Of a stretch of 64,000 nt of DNA, positions 1 through 13,134 are shown piece by piece. This DNA is from Siderastrea radians (lineage: Eukaryota > Cnidaria > Anthozoa > Scleractinia > Rhizangiidae), in assembly GCA_964017195.1 (NCBI GenBank), contig OZ024892.1, positions 11,437,801 to 11,501,800 on the forward strand, written 5' to 3'. Under the pieces are notes generated by a model. The model made no database searches and was not told the DNA's origin. It saw nothing but the letters and a program-made list of their open reading frames with translations. Every line of letters begins with the position of its first letter. The stretch's first letter is position 1. The position numbers were made by a program, and so were the translations under genes.

Positions 1-236
1 AATCTGAAGGTTGGTGGTACGAGGCCTGGTTCCTGCCATTGTGTTGTCTCGCTCCACCCAGGTGTATTAATGGGTACTGGCAACATACTGCTGGGTGTAA
101 GCCCATGATGGACTAGCCCGTCATCTAGGTGGGGTGGGGGGTAGTAGTACCCTTGGTTGCTTCATGCTAAAGAAACCGGGGGTAAGCTCTGGCTGTGTGG
201 GTGTCCTGTGGCTTGTGTGCAACTTTACCTTTACCT
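1..236 (+). repeat. SINE copy, 5' end cut by window
   Basis: Non-coding repeat in the SCFD1 intron before the first visible exon. It contains the blocks CACCCAGGTGTA, GATGGACTAG and TTGCTTCATGCTA, and ends in ACTTTACCTTTACC. The same blocks occur in the same order, on the opposite strand, at about 60410-60720, so this is one dispersed family. The - strand copy has a tRNA-like head with a B-box-like stretch, which points to a tRNA-derived SINE. The residue from 237 to 301 is ordinary intron. Confidence 0.6.
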
Positions 237-301
237 AGTTTGTGCTCAGCACAGTGAACCATCCTGTTAAAAAAACTATGAAATACTTTGAATGTTTGCA
301 G

Positions 302-1410
302 GATTTACATCTGAATAGAGTTGTTGTAAAGGAGTCAACTCCAAATAACCAGGAACACACAGATCCTCACCACAGGCATCCCAAGCAAGTTAAAGTCAAA
401 TCATATGACCTCAGTGTTAAGGATAAGTTTTGGGGATCACATAAAGGAAGGTGAGATAGTCAGTTTGGAAAAGCAAATTTGCTAGCAATTTGCAAGTGGG
501 CCCCTTCTGGACATGTTAGACAGTCTGTTTTCGTGAAAGGGGTCTAAGATTTTTCAACTTCTCAGATGCTGGAGTTTCATTTTCTTCTGGTTGAGAATTT
601 TCAAATCAGTTCAGTAAATATAATTTTTCCTTTGTCTCAGTATCATTACCCTAAAATGTGGAGATACAACAGAGACAAAGAAATATCACACTGGTTAGAA
701 AATTTTCAGCCCAAAAAACACAACTTTCGATTTCTCTGTAATAAAGTTGTGTTGAAAAATTAATATTTTTGATGTCTAACAAAACTTTTAAAGGTTTCTC
801 CAGTAGCAACCAGTGCAAGTGTAGAGGAACCACTTTGGGTTTGTTGAAACAACTGCAAAATAATTTCAAATGATTACCTTTTAAGAAGCTATCAAAATGC
901 CCGACCTCCATGTAAAAGGAACATCTGTAGGCTTTCTTGATGAAATTTAGTGGGCCACATTGATACTAGTGCAAGCAAACTTGTTCCCAGGGTCTCTCAG
1001 GATGGGAAGAGGAGAGATCCTGGGAACAAAGTTGCAATGCATGATTTATGCACTCATATATTTTTCATTGTAGCAAACCAGCAATGTCGCATTCTAGAAT
1101 AAACTGTGTGCATAGTCATGTTTTGCATCTCAGCTCCTCGTTGGAGGCTCAAAGGAACTCTGCTTACCCAGCACACTTCTACCAAGCAGTGGTAAATTAA
1201 TTTGCATCAACTGGTGCATGTAATACGGTATATTTTGTGTTATTTTTTGCAGCCCTTTTCCTACAGTGGCAGAGTCAATACAGAAGGAGCTTGATGAATA
1301 CAGAGCATCAGAAGAGGAGGTCAAGAGACTGAAACATGTCATGGTAGGTTGCAAGCACTTCCCTGTTTTCTGTTCAGATGTATTTAATAATAATGATAAT
1401 GATGATGATG

Positions 1411-1502
<92 letters not shown>

Positions 1503-3171
1503 ATTTTAGCAGGGGGCCCACTTCACCAATAGGTGCTCTTCAGTGGGGCCCTGCACATACTTAGAGAAATTAATTAAAAAAACTAACTACAAAAAATTAA
1601 AAAACTAATTACAATTGATTTAAAAGTGAAAGGTAGTTTAAAAATAGAAACAACACCAAGAACACCAAGAACAAAATTAATTTTTATGCTTGATTTTGAT
1701 GGCCCAGAGCCTAGATGTTGAGTTTGCAGCTCCCACGAGTCTCTTACAGCTCAATGGTAGAGCATCCCCACTAGTAATTGGAAGGTCACTCCTGTTGGGA
1801 GAACTCTGATTTCTTTTTGCTAGTATGCCTCACTCATTGATAAATACATTTCTCACACTTAAATATTTTGTTTTTTGCAGGGAATAGACGACAGTAATGA
1901 AGAAGCCATGGGTGAACTGCTTACTGACAGCACAGCTAAACTGACTACTGCTGTCAGGTAAATACTCTCCCTGATATTTGCAATATACTATTTAAAAGAT
2001 TTTATAACATACATGTAACAGTATTATAAGAAATATTTTTGAGAGATGTAGGAGTTTTTACTCTTAGAAGGTCAGGCTTTGAGTAGTCACCATCTTCAGT
2101 GGTACTTGCACATGAATAATATTGTTGTTAGTAAGAAAATGGAAGAACAGCGTGATCCTCAGATGTCCTGAGATCTGGTTTTCTCTTCCCAATACCCTGA
2201 TTCCTGAACGGTCTGGGGTCATCCTCTATCTCTCCCAGGGAAGAGATAGGAATGGGACCATCTGGGAATTATGAATTTACACTTTAAAGGAGCTACATCA
2301 TGAATAACGCATCTTGAAAAAATTGGCAAGTTTTTTTAAGTTTGTCATTCGTAATCCGTCTTAATCTCCCTCAGTTGTAACCATTCTTGTTTAGTTTTGG
2401 TTTATTATTAGTTCTTTGGTGTTTTTCTACCTTAGAAGACTATTATTTTGAGGTTTCCTTCAACGAGAAAACGAAAATACCGTGGCATAGTTCCTTTAAA
2501 CTCTGTCCTTGGCTATCAAGAGAGGGACGTCTGCAGTCTTGTCAGTGTACAAATATTCTGAAGCATTGTCGTTTAATTTCTTACAGTTCACTACCCGAGT
2601 TGCTTGAGAAGAAAAGATTGATAGACATGCATACCACTATTGCCACAGCACTGCTTGATCACATTAAGGTAAGAGGTAATTCCTCATTAGGCTAATGATG
2701 CCTCTAGCAAGTTTCTGTATTGGCACAACATTGTTTACAGTGTCCTATATTGGCACAGCATTGTTAGATATTGTGCCATTTGTTTCACATATAATTGGTG
2801 ATCCGTGTTTGCACAGCATTGTTAGATATTGTGGTACTCTTGTTGTTCACGGTATTTCCTGTTGACACAGCATAGTCCAATACTGTGCTAATGTTGCATA
2901 CCGTGGCTCCTAGGGGCACAGCATTATTAGGTATTCTGCTGATGGTGTTGTGTACAGTGTTTTTCCTTAACGTAGCATTGGTTGATAATGTTCAAATCCT
3001 CTTGTCTCTAGTGTTCCATATTCGCAACGACACAGAACTGTGATCTAATTTTCGAAATTTATTTCTTGTTTTCAGGCCGGAAAACTTGATGTGTACTTTG
3101 AAACTGAAGAGAAAATCATGAGCAAGGCGACTCTGGTATGATGTCACTTCAGCTGCTAATGAAACTAATGC

Positions 3172-3269
<98 letters not shown>

Positions 3270-5592
3270 CAGTCGGTCGGTCGGTCGGTCGGTCGGTCGG
3301 TCAGTCAGTCAGTCAGTCAGTCAGTCGATCAATCGATCGATCGATCGATCGATCGATCGACCAACCGACCGATCGATCGATCCACCGACCAACCGACCGA
3401 CCGTCCAATCAGTCGACTTTGTTTACAGTGAAACCCATTAAACCATGAACGCCTAAAATTATTTCTGGAATGTTCATTTTTCTGCGACCAATCAGATTCG
3501 AGACGTAACCGCAACAAACCGCAAGAGTAATTAGCTGGAAGGTTTCGATCACGAAACGAGTCGGTGGCTTTTGCGTCCACGATAAATTCTCAGTTTCACC
3601 ACTGATTATTGCAGTAGAGCAATAATTACTGTAGTTTCTGTTAGACCCGAGTTTTCACAGCAAACACCAACACGCTTGCCGTTGCAGATACAAACATGCG
3701 TGCCGTTGCAAATACAAAGTTGCGTACCGTTGCAAATTTTGAAAAATTACACTCACTTTTGATTGGCTATTTAGGTCTCAGTTCGGTAGTTGTGTTACTT
3801 TGGACCGACGGAATCGAAAACATCAAATGACGGCCAAAAACAAGCACGTTTTGAGGCGAAACCAAAGAAGTGATAAATGGAATGTTTATGCAAACACCGA
3901 AGGAAACGTATCTTTTTTAAAATGTACTAAACGCGCGAATCGCTTCTACTAGAACTGGACATTTGTTCACTTGTGCCGTCTATCCTTCGCTCATACAGAA
4001 GCTCTCTGAAATAGAAAAGAATGACAACTTCAGTATTTCCAAAGGGTATAAAAAAAAATTAGAATCGTAAAAGAAAAATCCAGCTCGTTGTTTCATGTCC
4101 ATAACGTAAATTGTTCGGCTAACAGCTTGCGTGACATCTTGGACGGAAGAGTTTTGCCGTGAATGAGCTTGATACACTGTTCTCCGCACCAAAGTAAGGT
4201 AAAGGGAAACTTTTGCAAAGTTTATTCAGTAAACTGTTTTGGTCAAACAGGGAAAAGGCTGAAACCTACAAATGATTATAACTGACATCAACGGAGGGGC
4301 CGTTTTTTAAAAAATCAAAAACTGAATACAATTATTCTGCTCCCAGACGCGCTGTCTAGCCGTGTCTGTTCGATTGTTTATCTCTTTTCAGTAAAATATC
4401 GTTTATAGTTATTCTTTGCTTATGCATAAACTCTGAAATAGAAGAACCGGAGTACCTGAAGAAGAACCGGATTACCTGGAGAAAAACCTCTCGGAGCAAG
4501 GACGAGAATCAGCAACAAACTCAACCCACATATGATGCCGGGTCTGGGAATCGAACCCAGGCCACATTGGTGGGAGGCGAGTGCTCTCACCACTGTACCA
4601 TCCACTGTGCCATCCCCCTCCCCTTGAAGTTTTCTTATGGAAAATAAGTGTTGTCAAATACAAGTTGGTTTTCAAAGTTGCAAAAACAGTTAGCCAGCAT
4701 GTTGAATAAGTTTTCCTTGAAACTATTATAAAACAAAAGCTACTTTTTAGTGTTGAAAATGTCAAATTTTGTCCAGCTTTGACGCCATAAGTCATGAAAA
4801 GGGCATTAGAAGGTCGTGAAAAAGAATTCAATCAAACTGGCAAATTAAGTTTCATTCTGGAGTTTGTTGGGGCTTCTCATGTGGAAAAACAACCAAGTTA
4901 AGCGATTTTTTTGGATTTTGTGAACAGGACTTGTGACACTTTAGTTTGTCTTTTTAAGGCTTCTTTACGATCTACATTGTAAGAGACTTTCAGGTCACCA
5001 GAGCGAGTCGTATTCAAAGGAAATCTAGGATTGGATCGATTCAGATTCTCCATCAATTGTTGACCAATCATGATCGCTGCCTAAACTGGCGTCGACGTCT
5101 AGAGGGACCTTGCAGTTTTTAGATTGAAATATAGTGTTGTTTTTTCTCTGAAAGGGAAGGGAAATCGAATTGTAGATGGTGAAATTCTTTTTTTAGATTG
5201 GCTGAAAGGAATTACGGCCTTTAGAAGGTGCATTCAACTGATGATGATGTTTACGGTTGTCAATGCGAGCTGTTTCTACTTTTATCTTTCAGGATAAATC
5301 AATTTTGGAAATTATTCAAGATCCAGAAGGTAAGTCCGTTTGGAAAACCAGTTTTATAAACCGGAATATTTCTTTTTCGCGTTTGTTTTGTTTTGCTAAT
5401 TAGAGTTTTCTTTTTTTTTTCAGCTGGTACTCCTCACGATAAACTGCGACTATTTATAATTTATTTCATTTCTGGACCAACTATGTCACCGGTAAGAGGC
5501 TCGTGCAATTTAATTTCCTAGAACAGTTTTCCAATCCCTGTAATTATTGGAACAGATTTCGCGCGATTAACGTCTTACATAGCAATGTTGCT

Positions 5593-5662
<70 letters not shown>

Positions 5663-8600
5663 GTTGTTCAAGCACGATGAAAGTTAAAGCTGTACAGCTT
5701 GTGGGGTCGGGCGACAAATACAGTTAAAATACCTGACTAAGGAACTATTTGCAACTCCTAAAGATAAAATAGAGAACTACAAGCTATTTACAACTCGTAA
5801 AAATAAAAGTGCTATTTTTTATTATATGTACATATATTCTGGATGCTTAAAATAAGCCGTTGAGGCTGAAGTTATATTAAAATTATGTCCTGGTGTCTTG
5901 TATCTGCGAACAATAAGTCCTGGCATCACCCGCAGGTAACTACTGCAAGACGAGGAGGATAAAGGCCATGATTTGTGTACGGTTTTATTTTAACCTTTGC
6001 TGCAATCTGTAATTTTCAGGCTGAGCTGGATCAGTTCTCATCTGCCCTGTTAGATGCCGGAGCTGACCTCGCTCCCTTGAGCTTCATCAAGAAATGGAAG
6101 TAAGAGAAATATAATTTCTGAATGAAGTTACTTCTTCAAGCAAAGATGTAATAGGAGTACTTGTTTTTTCACCAGAGCATTTACCAAGATGGCTGTAGGG
6201 CCTCTTCAGTCAGGGGGTGGGGGACAAAATACTTACAGGTAAGTTGAAGACTATCACGGCGTTCAAAATATCAACCCGCTGTTTTCGTGAGAATATCCAA
6301 GGTTCACCGTTAAGCGGGGTGAGTTGTTCACCTCGCTTGCAATCACGTTTATTACCTTGCGCTGCAGTTTTTTTGGCCCATCACGCAACGGGAAGAGCGT
6401 TGCGTGACGAGCCAAAAACCGGCTGCGTAGGAGAATAGAGCGCGTTCGGCCGCTCGCGTCGATAAGATTACATGTTGCCTGCGGAGGGCTCTAGTCGGCA
6501 CCGTTCTCCATATAATTTTCATAGTGTTTGTTGTAAAAAATGTGTGGTTTCTAGATTTGGATTTTTAATCTTCTGTTAGTCAAACAACAATAAATTTTAG
6601 AAACGTGGCTGCTTTAATCAACTCTTTTGACATTGCTGGGTTTCTAACCTCTCAGCCAATCATAGAGCCAGAAACTACACTTGCAGTTTATGCATGGTTC
6701 AATTTTGCCTGTTACCATCCCCCCCCGGGCAACCCCTGGGACAAGTCCAGCCCTTCGGGCCCGGGGGTGGGGAATTGTTTGAAACGGTTTTGTACCGGGG
6801 GTAGGGGGCAGGGCAAATCGAAAAATAACTTCTCGTTTTTGTTGTGAAGCATGTTAGTAGCTTATTACTTCTCAGTTGGCACAATGCCCGGGGCACAATG
6901 GTGCTGGACCGCTTAGAGAAGACTGCCTATTTCCAGGGAAAATCTCTAGAATTTGTAGCAGTCTGGTTGGAGAAGAATATTCTCTCGAAATTTTAATCTG
7001 TATTCAAAGGCACGTTTGTTATAAATTGTTAAACGAAGGTGCGTTTGATGCATACTCGAATGGATGGCGTATTTGTATGAAACAAATGCACAGCTTTATA
7101 TTAAACAGAAATCTCAGTCCAGTGTTCTTGTGAAACAAGCTAAGAAAAACTCCTTTAAAATGCTGTCGTCAATTTGCCCACCGGACCTCTTTTGTGCATG
7201 TGCTATATTTAGAATAAAACACGCCATGAAGAACATTTCTTTACTCGCCAGCCGAATGCCAGTGCGGTTAGACTTTTTCTTCAGCTGTTTTCTTTTTCAA
7301 TGTAGTGTCCATGTTTTTTAATACTATGTAACATCCTTTGTTCAGTTAACCCTAGAAAAGCGCTTAAGTTCTTGTCAAAACGTCTGGTTGTGCTATTGTA
7401 CGGAAATTAATTTTGAACACAAAACAACGTATTTGTGGTCGACGAGGAGTCCCGAGGGTGGGGAATTGTCTCTTTCTGCGTGCCCGGGGGTGGGGAATAG
7501 ACCACCAAGTAAGAGCAAGCAAATCCCCGGGGGTGTGCCCGGGGGAGATGGTAACAGGTAGAATTGAACCCTGCATTATCGGCACGTGTCTAATTTGATA
7601 AACTCTTGAGATTGGCCATTAATGTGTTGGATTTCTAAACATCCATATTTGCTAATTAAGCCGGGACGTCCTCACTTTTGAAAAGCGACGAAAAAACAAA
7701 CAAACAATAACAACAACAGCAAAAAGTTTGGGTAATGTTGTATTTATAATTTTTTTCGATTTAAAGCCACTTTCTTCTCTCTTGATCTATTTCTCCCCTC
7801 TTGTATTCAGTTTCTGTTTCATTCCAGCTCATATTGCAAATTCTTTTGAATTATGACTTTTTCAGTGCTATGTTTTCACGGATCATGAATACGGGGTCGC
7901 AGTTTGTCATGGAAGGAGTCAAAAATCTTGTTGTTGGAAACAAGGTATTATGCCCTTTGTTTTGTTCGGTTCGTGTAACCTTATGCAGTACGCTCTTCAA
8001 CTACAGAGATAGGTATGAACCTCTTTTTTTTTTCGTGTGTGGACCAAAGGTGCCCATTGCTACCCCGAAACGAAATAAAATCACGAGTTTAAAAATCACA
8101 GTGTACGTCGTTAACAAAGCAAAGTTTTGGGGCCCTTATCACCATTTAACCAGGGGACGTGAAGACCAGGGGCCTTGATTAAATGGTGGTAACTTTGCCT
8201 TACCACCATTTAACCAGAGGACGGTAAGACGACAGGCCCTTGGAACGAGGATTGACATGTAACGGATGCTATTCTTCTTTATGGTACAACACTTAATTTT
8301 GGCGTGCTCCCATTGGTCGAGATCGATCACGTGACGCGATAGTGTGTCTCCTCAGCGCATAGTGGCCGTTTTTGGGAATTTTTGCTCAAAATTTAGCATT
8401 GTACAATAAAAACAACAGAGTTCTTCTGTCTCAGGCCCTATGTGTGATAGGTTCCCTCGGACATTTGATGTTCAAACTTCATACAAGAAATCTGATGTTC
8501 AAACTTCATACTCTATAATATTTCTTGTGAACATCAAATTTCCTCGGGCAACCTATCACACGAAAGTGCCTTCGACAGAAGAACTCTGCTGTTTAAATAA

Positions 8601-10876
8601 GTGGTGTTATAGTGCTCGTCAACTTTAATAACGGAATAATTCTTCATCTTTTTGCAGAATTTACCCGTAACACGCATCGTAGACGCGTTGATGGACAATA
8701 AATCAAACCCGGTAAGTTTGAGCAACCTTATGACTTTTTTTCGCTGCTACCTCAAGTTAATTATTTTGCTCCTTGATTTTTCCTGCAGGAAGTTGAAGAT
8801 TACAGATATTTTGACCCAAAGATGTTACGCGTTACAGACAGGTAGGAAGCGCTTTCTCTTTTTTACAGGGCAAAAGTGTGACTACATGCTTTTGCGTACG
8901 CTTAGATACAAATATCTCGAAAAATGGTCTAAATATGTTCCCGGAAATTCTTCAAAAAAGTTCTAAATATCCGAATTTTTGTCTAAACATCTTGCTATAA
9001 TTGTCAGTAAAGGGTATTATAATTTTGACTCAAAAGGAGCAGACGCCTTAGTCATTGTGGTGGTATTTCAGTTTCACGACTTTGTCACATATCACAACAT
9101 AACCAGGAGCCTACCTTTGTGACATCGACCAGCCAATCAGAATTAAAGATGAGCTTTCAAGAAGCCAATTTAGGCCAAAACTGAACTTGAGTTGGCTTAC
9201 AGACAGTTATCCTTGAATTCTGACTCGACAGTCGATACCCGCTCAAGTGTGTATATTTTATGTATATATTATGCATATTATTTATGTAAGATACTGTGGT
9301 GCTGTGCCTGTGGGGAAGTGAAACACAAAAATTTGGATTTCTCAACTGAGTTGATGAGGTAAATTGGCCCCCTTAGAGAGATCTAAAACGCTGACGTTTC
9401 GAGCGTTAGCCTTTCGTAAGAGGGAATCCAATTTATCTTATGAACTCAATTTTCAGTTATGTATCTTTATTTTGCTTTTGATTGAAGAGCTTCGCGAAAA
9501 CATGTCCCGAATGACTTCAGGCCAAAAAGTACATTTTAGAAAAGAAAAAAAAATCGGTTTTCGGTAGCGAACTAGACGTCGTGAAGTTAAATATACCTAT
9601 ACCAGGCGACGCTTTGTCAAAAAAAAAATAATTTTATTGGTGCCAAAAGGCAAAATTTCACTTGCACGCAGTCCTTTAATTGTGCGTACAAAGTTTGCTT
9701 TCAAAAAAAGCCGATCCCGCGATAATAAGAGAAAGGCGAAACAGATTACCCCTAGGAAGGTCTTAGTCTATTGTACTAAGTTTGCTTCACGCGGTTTTCT
9801 TTTCGTTTTTCCACAGTACGTCTATTCCACGAAATAAAACACCGTTTAGCGAGGTAAGATAAAAAAAGCCATTTAAATAATAACATTAGATTCCATTGCT
9901 TTAAGTCATCTTTTTTTTTTCATATACGTGATAAATGATCTAGCATCTAGTCATAGCAATACTCGTCTTTTTTGTTACTTTTCTTGTCTTTCTGTTATTT
10001 GTTTGTTTTCAGTTTATGAAAGCATGACGTTGCAAGGTCTTTAACCCTTTAAGCCCCAGTAATGATCAGCATCAAATTTCTCCTCATCATATCAGAGCAT
10101 TACAACACATACAGGTCACGAGAATTTAGGAAATGATCACCAAAGATGAATTGTTCTGATGTTTTTAAAGATCAAAAATGCCTTTTTTGATGTTGGGGTT
10201 GGTTCTTGTTTTGATAAAGGTTGGTTCTTGTTTTGATGTTTTTAAACGTATTTAAAAATACGTTCTCCCAACTAGTATTCAACAAAACCGATGTATAGAG
10301 ACCGGTAAGGAGAATTTGCATAATGATGCTCCAAGGTGGTTGTGACTCAGTTGCCTAGCTTGAATTTTAGCGGCAAACAAAAACTGTGAATAAAGTTGCC
10401 TTATGGGTTACCACGACAACGTACAGTAATTATGTGCTGTTGTGACATTCCACAGGCTATCGTGTTTATAGTTGGGGGAGGAAACTACATCGAATATCAG
10501 AACCTCATGGATTACAGCAAAGTAGGTATTTTGTTTGAAATAAACTGTAAGTTAACAAGAGATGGGAATTAACTGCTGTTCTTTTACGTCGTCTTACCCT
10601 ATCTAGTCCGCTACGCAGCCGTTCTTAGGGTGTCACGTAACGCTCCTTCCCAAGAGCGTTGCGTGACCATCCTAAGAACGGCTGTTGAGGAGACTATTCC
10701 TACCCACAATCTCGGGCATTCATTTTTTTGTTTTAAACCGATTTTGAATGACCATTGGGTGATCTCCTTACGTCATTTTGCTTACATTTCAGAGACACAC
10801 TGGTGCAAAGAAACTCCTGTATGGAGCCAGTGAAGTGATGAACGCCGCACAATTCCTTAAACAGGTTGGTTCTTGA
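302..10876 (+). CDS. SCFD1: SCFD1 (SLY1), Sec1/Munc18-family protein, C-terminal part
   Basis: SM-family protein that binds syntaxin-5-type SNAREs and promotes ER-Golgi fusion; this role is family knowledge. Fifteen exons join in phase: 302-450, 1253-1343, 1881-1957, 2587-2668, 3076-3135, 5293-5329, 5424-5491, 6020-6099, 6176-6238, 7866-7944, 8658-8711, 8789-8841, 9817-9853, 10456-10521, 10793-10876. They give 359 residues, against about 640 for full animal SCFD1, so the N-terminal half is left of the window. Diagnostic stretches in family order are KSYDL..VDKFW, SSLPELLEKKRLID, KLDVYFETEEKIMSK, KAFTKMA, MNTGSQFVMEGVKNL, YRYFDPKMLR and IVFIVGGGNYIEYQNLMDY. All internal splice sites are GT/AG. 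The last exon reads on through a weak donor-like GTTGGT to stop after FLKQVGS; the human protein has about five more residues, so a further small exon is possible. Confidence 0.93.
1389..1502 (+). repeat. (GAT)n trinucleotide microsatellite
   Basis: About 110 bp of almost pure GAT/ATG repeat in an SCFD1 intron, starting some 45 bp after the donor of exon 1253-1343. The Asp-rich ORF across it is an artefact of the repeat. Confidence 0.95.
3173..3412 (+). repeat. Mosaic tetranucleotide tract
   Basis: Intronic tract whose unit changes along its length: CAAT repeats to about 3267, then GGTC, then AGTC, then GATC, then CCGA/ACCG variants. It begins about 40 bp after an SCFD1 donor. The unusual Ser/Gln/Asp-rich ORFs on both strands are repeat artefacts. 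Confidence 0.9.
4436..4612 (-). repeat. tRNA-derived SINE
   Basis: On the - strand the head reads like a tRNA half: an A-box-like GGTACAGTGGTGAGAGC, then a perfect B-box-like GGGTTCGATTCCC with flanking pairing. A 100-bp non-tRNA body follows (around GCTCCGAGAGGTTTTTCTCC). The acceptor and anticodon arms are not those of a functional tRNA. It lies in an SCFD1 intron, opposite to the gene. Confidence 0.6.
5593..5662 (+). repeat. (ACAG)n microsatellite
   Basis: About 17 perfect ACAG units in an SCFD1 intron, roughly 100 bp after the donor of exon 5424-5491. Confidence 0.95.
6709..7557. mobile_element. Non-autonomous DNA element with CTGTTACCATC termini
   Basis: An 849-bp intronic block in SCFD1. 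Its left end CTGTTACCATC...CCCGGGCAACCCCTGGG is matched in inverted orientation by CCCCGGGGGTGTGCCCGGGGGAGATGGTAACAG at the right. The inner flanks are also related (GGGGTGGGGAATTGT on both sides). The open reading frames inside show no recognisable transposase. I could not define a target duplication. Confidence 0.6.
9290..9450 (+). repeat. Dispersed repeat with TGACGTTTCGAGCGTTAGCC core
   Basis: Shares a long ordered block (GAGTTGAT.AGGTAAATTGGC, then GCTGACGTTTCGAGCGTTAG) with 21875-22035 and, more diverged, 57995-58170. The CGAAACGTC-type motif resembles 3' tails of Penelope-like or LINE elements in cnidarians; that placement is inference. No ORF. Confidence 0.55.
10041..10335 (-). repeat. 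MITE family with TTAACCCTTTAAGCCC end
   Basis: Begins with TTAACCCTTTAAGCCCCAG and carries GATCAGCATCAAATTTCTCC, the reverse complement of the right half of the copy at 63104-63333. Its far end matches that copy's left part (CTCCTTAC.GGTCTCTA). A GATGTTTTTAAA/GGTTGGTTCTTG segment is duplicated inside. Lies in an SCFD1 intron. Confidence 0.6.
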
Positions 10877-10984
10877 ACAGGTCCGACTTGAAATCCGCGC
10901 CTTTCCTTTAAACATACTTTTGTTCGGCCAGGCAGAAAGAGAACCAAAGCCAATCTTACTTCCGCGCCTTTGGCACCGGCTGGC

Positions 10985-11215
10985 GGTTACACGTTTTCCC
11001 GCACTTTGCAATGGTTGCTTTTTTCCAGCACTTGGCCGCTTGACGCCGGTTCAACGTTTTCCCGCGCTTTGCACCGCTTGCTTTTTTCCGCACTTGGCCG
11101 CTTGTACATTTTCCCGCACTTTGTAATGGTTGCTTTTTCCCGCACTTCGCCGCTTGACGCCGGGTATACGTTTTCCCCCGCTTTGTATTGGTTGCGTGTT
11201 TTGCCGTCGTGGTAG
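10985..11215 (+). repeat. About 3 tandem units, CCGCACTTTG/GACGCCGGTT type
   Basis: Downstream of SCFD1, units of about 65-70 bp repeat the order ACGTTTTCCCGC, TTTG, GGTTGCTTTTT, GCCGCTTGACGCCGG. Single copies of a related GCGCTTGACGCCGGTTACATG sequence occur in the CCAAT-rich element near 20055. The Cys/Phe/Ala-rich ORFs here are repeat artefacts. Confidence 0.7.
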
Positions 11216-13134
11216 GCGACTAGTTTTTGCCCAGTCCACGCTAATCCGGATTAAGTTCAAAACGCATTTTTAGATCAGCTTTGGCGCTCCGTCCACACAA
11301 AAATGGCGTTTTTGTGACGAAAAACGGATCTTTTCAAAAAACGCCGGCTTCCCTTTTTAGCGCGGATGGCAAAAACGGATCTTTACCAAAACGCTTAGGT
11401 CACGGCAATCATGTGGTATTTGCACCAGTTTCTTGTGGCAGAAAAAGCGATTAGAAGTTTAAACGATAGTACAGTGAACATTTCGTGCGTTTTAATGCAG
11501 AACCATCTTCTTGAAATTTATCCGCGAATTAACGTGGACGAAGTCTTTGTGGTAGCTTGTTAATGGTGTTGCCAAATTTTCCTTCCACAGTTATCACATC
11601 TTGGCCAAGAGGCAGCTTAACAAGTAGAAGTACAAATTGATGCTTCAACGGAAATGTCATCTCTTCTGAATCCGCGACACCCCTTTGAATCGTGACAGAA
11701 AAACGGAAAGGATAGAGTTTATGACTTTCGTCCCATAATAACAATGGTTCCGTATCCATGGCAACATCCTTAACTGGGGGCTTGTGAAAACCAAAGGCTG
11801 TTACTGAAGGATCATCAGTGCAAAAAATGTGTATATAGTAAAGTAGAGAAATGTTCTATTGATGAGTATTTTAGTTGTGTTCTCTTTGAAGTGAACCCTT
11901 TGCGTGAATATTTTAAAACGAGGGTATAAGCATACTTCAATGAAGTGATTGTTAACCTTTCGAATTCAACAGTGATTAATTAATGCCTTACTATATTCCA
12001 AGCCCCACTCCGCGTTCGACCCCAGTGCGGGACAATTGTATTTAAGAAACAATAGACAGTATATGAACCCAATGTAAAAAAATTCTAGTAGTTATAAAGT
12101 GAATTAGAAAATAAAAGTTAAATTTGTTCCACAAAATGTGTATGATTTTATTTGTTGGTCTGTCTCATTAACCACTTGGCTAAGGCGATCTTTTTGTAAG
12201 ACTTTCTTACTCTTAGGAAACACTGACAATTTTCCTCTTTCTTGTTTTTATGTAATTAATTTTCTGGTACCATCTTCTCCTTCCCCTTATAACTAAGCAA
12301 AAAACTATTTTCTCTATTTGATTATTTAAAACAGTAGGTCCATCTCTTGACTCGTGCCCAGTCCAGCTTGTCTGTCTGGAGTAGCGCACCTCCCTTTTGC
12401 CCATCACCCAGCGCGCCCTTTTCCCATCATCAACCCTGGCGCACAACTCCAGAGAGACTAGAGAGATGACTAGGAACGAGACAGGTTCATCACGAAGTGT
12501 TACACCTGCAAACAACCGGATAGACTGTGAGTAGTCTCTAATTTTGGCGATGGCGATTGTGGGGCGGACGGAATACACACACACGCGCGCGCGAAATTTC
12601 GAGGAGACGCGAGCCAAAATTAGAGACTACTCACAGTCTATCAAGCAGAATGCATGCTGTCGTTGTCTTGGACATCTTCGGCATGGGTAGAATGTCAGTT
12701 GTCGCCTTTAAAAGGACTGATGACTGGAGTTCCAAAGAGAACACTTTCCTTTTTCCACCCCTATACAAGGAACCGTGCTATTACGTCTTGCTTCCCCTGT
12801 CTCTAGAACACCGCAAAGTGACTACTATCAATGTAGACTGGTAGATCCCTGTGTCTGAAATGTGAGCAACAGGTTTTCAGCATCAGGTATTTGACAACTG
12901 TATCTGGGCCTCGAAGCCTCGAGCCTTCCGTGTACGAGAAAACGGCACAATCTAATTGGAACCTGTAAACGCGTTCGATGATTGTCCTATTGATGACTGA
13001 CGATTCTTTTCAGTGAACGAGTTTAACTGTCAGATTCCTTGCAGATTTTCCACCCGCTGGTCAAGGATAGCACAGGCACCTGTGCGATAGAGTTCAAAAC
13101 GTACAAGCGGTGATCTGCGATGACTCTTTCCCTA
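11216..13134. other. Intergenic region between converging SCFD1 and RAB3GAP2
   Basis: No supported gene. It contains a degenerate repeat at about 11260-11440 (AACGGATCTT twice, AACGCC/AACGC), AT-rich sequence with an AATAAA near 12110 that could serve SCFD1, and a foldback at 12529-12642. The ORFs here (for example 11529-11759 and 12213-12617, both -) have no recognisable domain. Confidence 0.5.
12529..12642. mobile_element. Short foldback MITE
   Basis: Perfect inverted arms of about 30 bp: GATAGACTGTGAGTAGTCTC at the left and GAGACTACTCACAGTCTATC at the right, around a CA/CG-rich loop (CACACACGCGCGCGCG). Total 114 bp, no ORF. Confidence 0.75.

Noticed and set aside
1266..1532. Asp-rich ORF on the + strand
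   Set aside because: Its first 26 codons are SCFD1 exon 1253-1343; the rest is the intron GAT repeat.
3138..3580. Ser/Gln/Asp repeat ORFs on both strands
   Set aside because: Translation of a tetranucleotide microsatellite.
12213..12617. 134-codon ORF on the - strand
   Set aside because: No recognisable domain, overlaps a foldback MITE, and lies between two converging genes.
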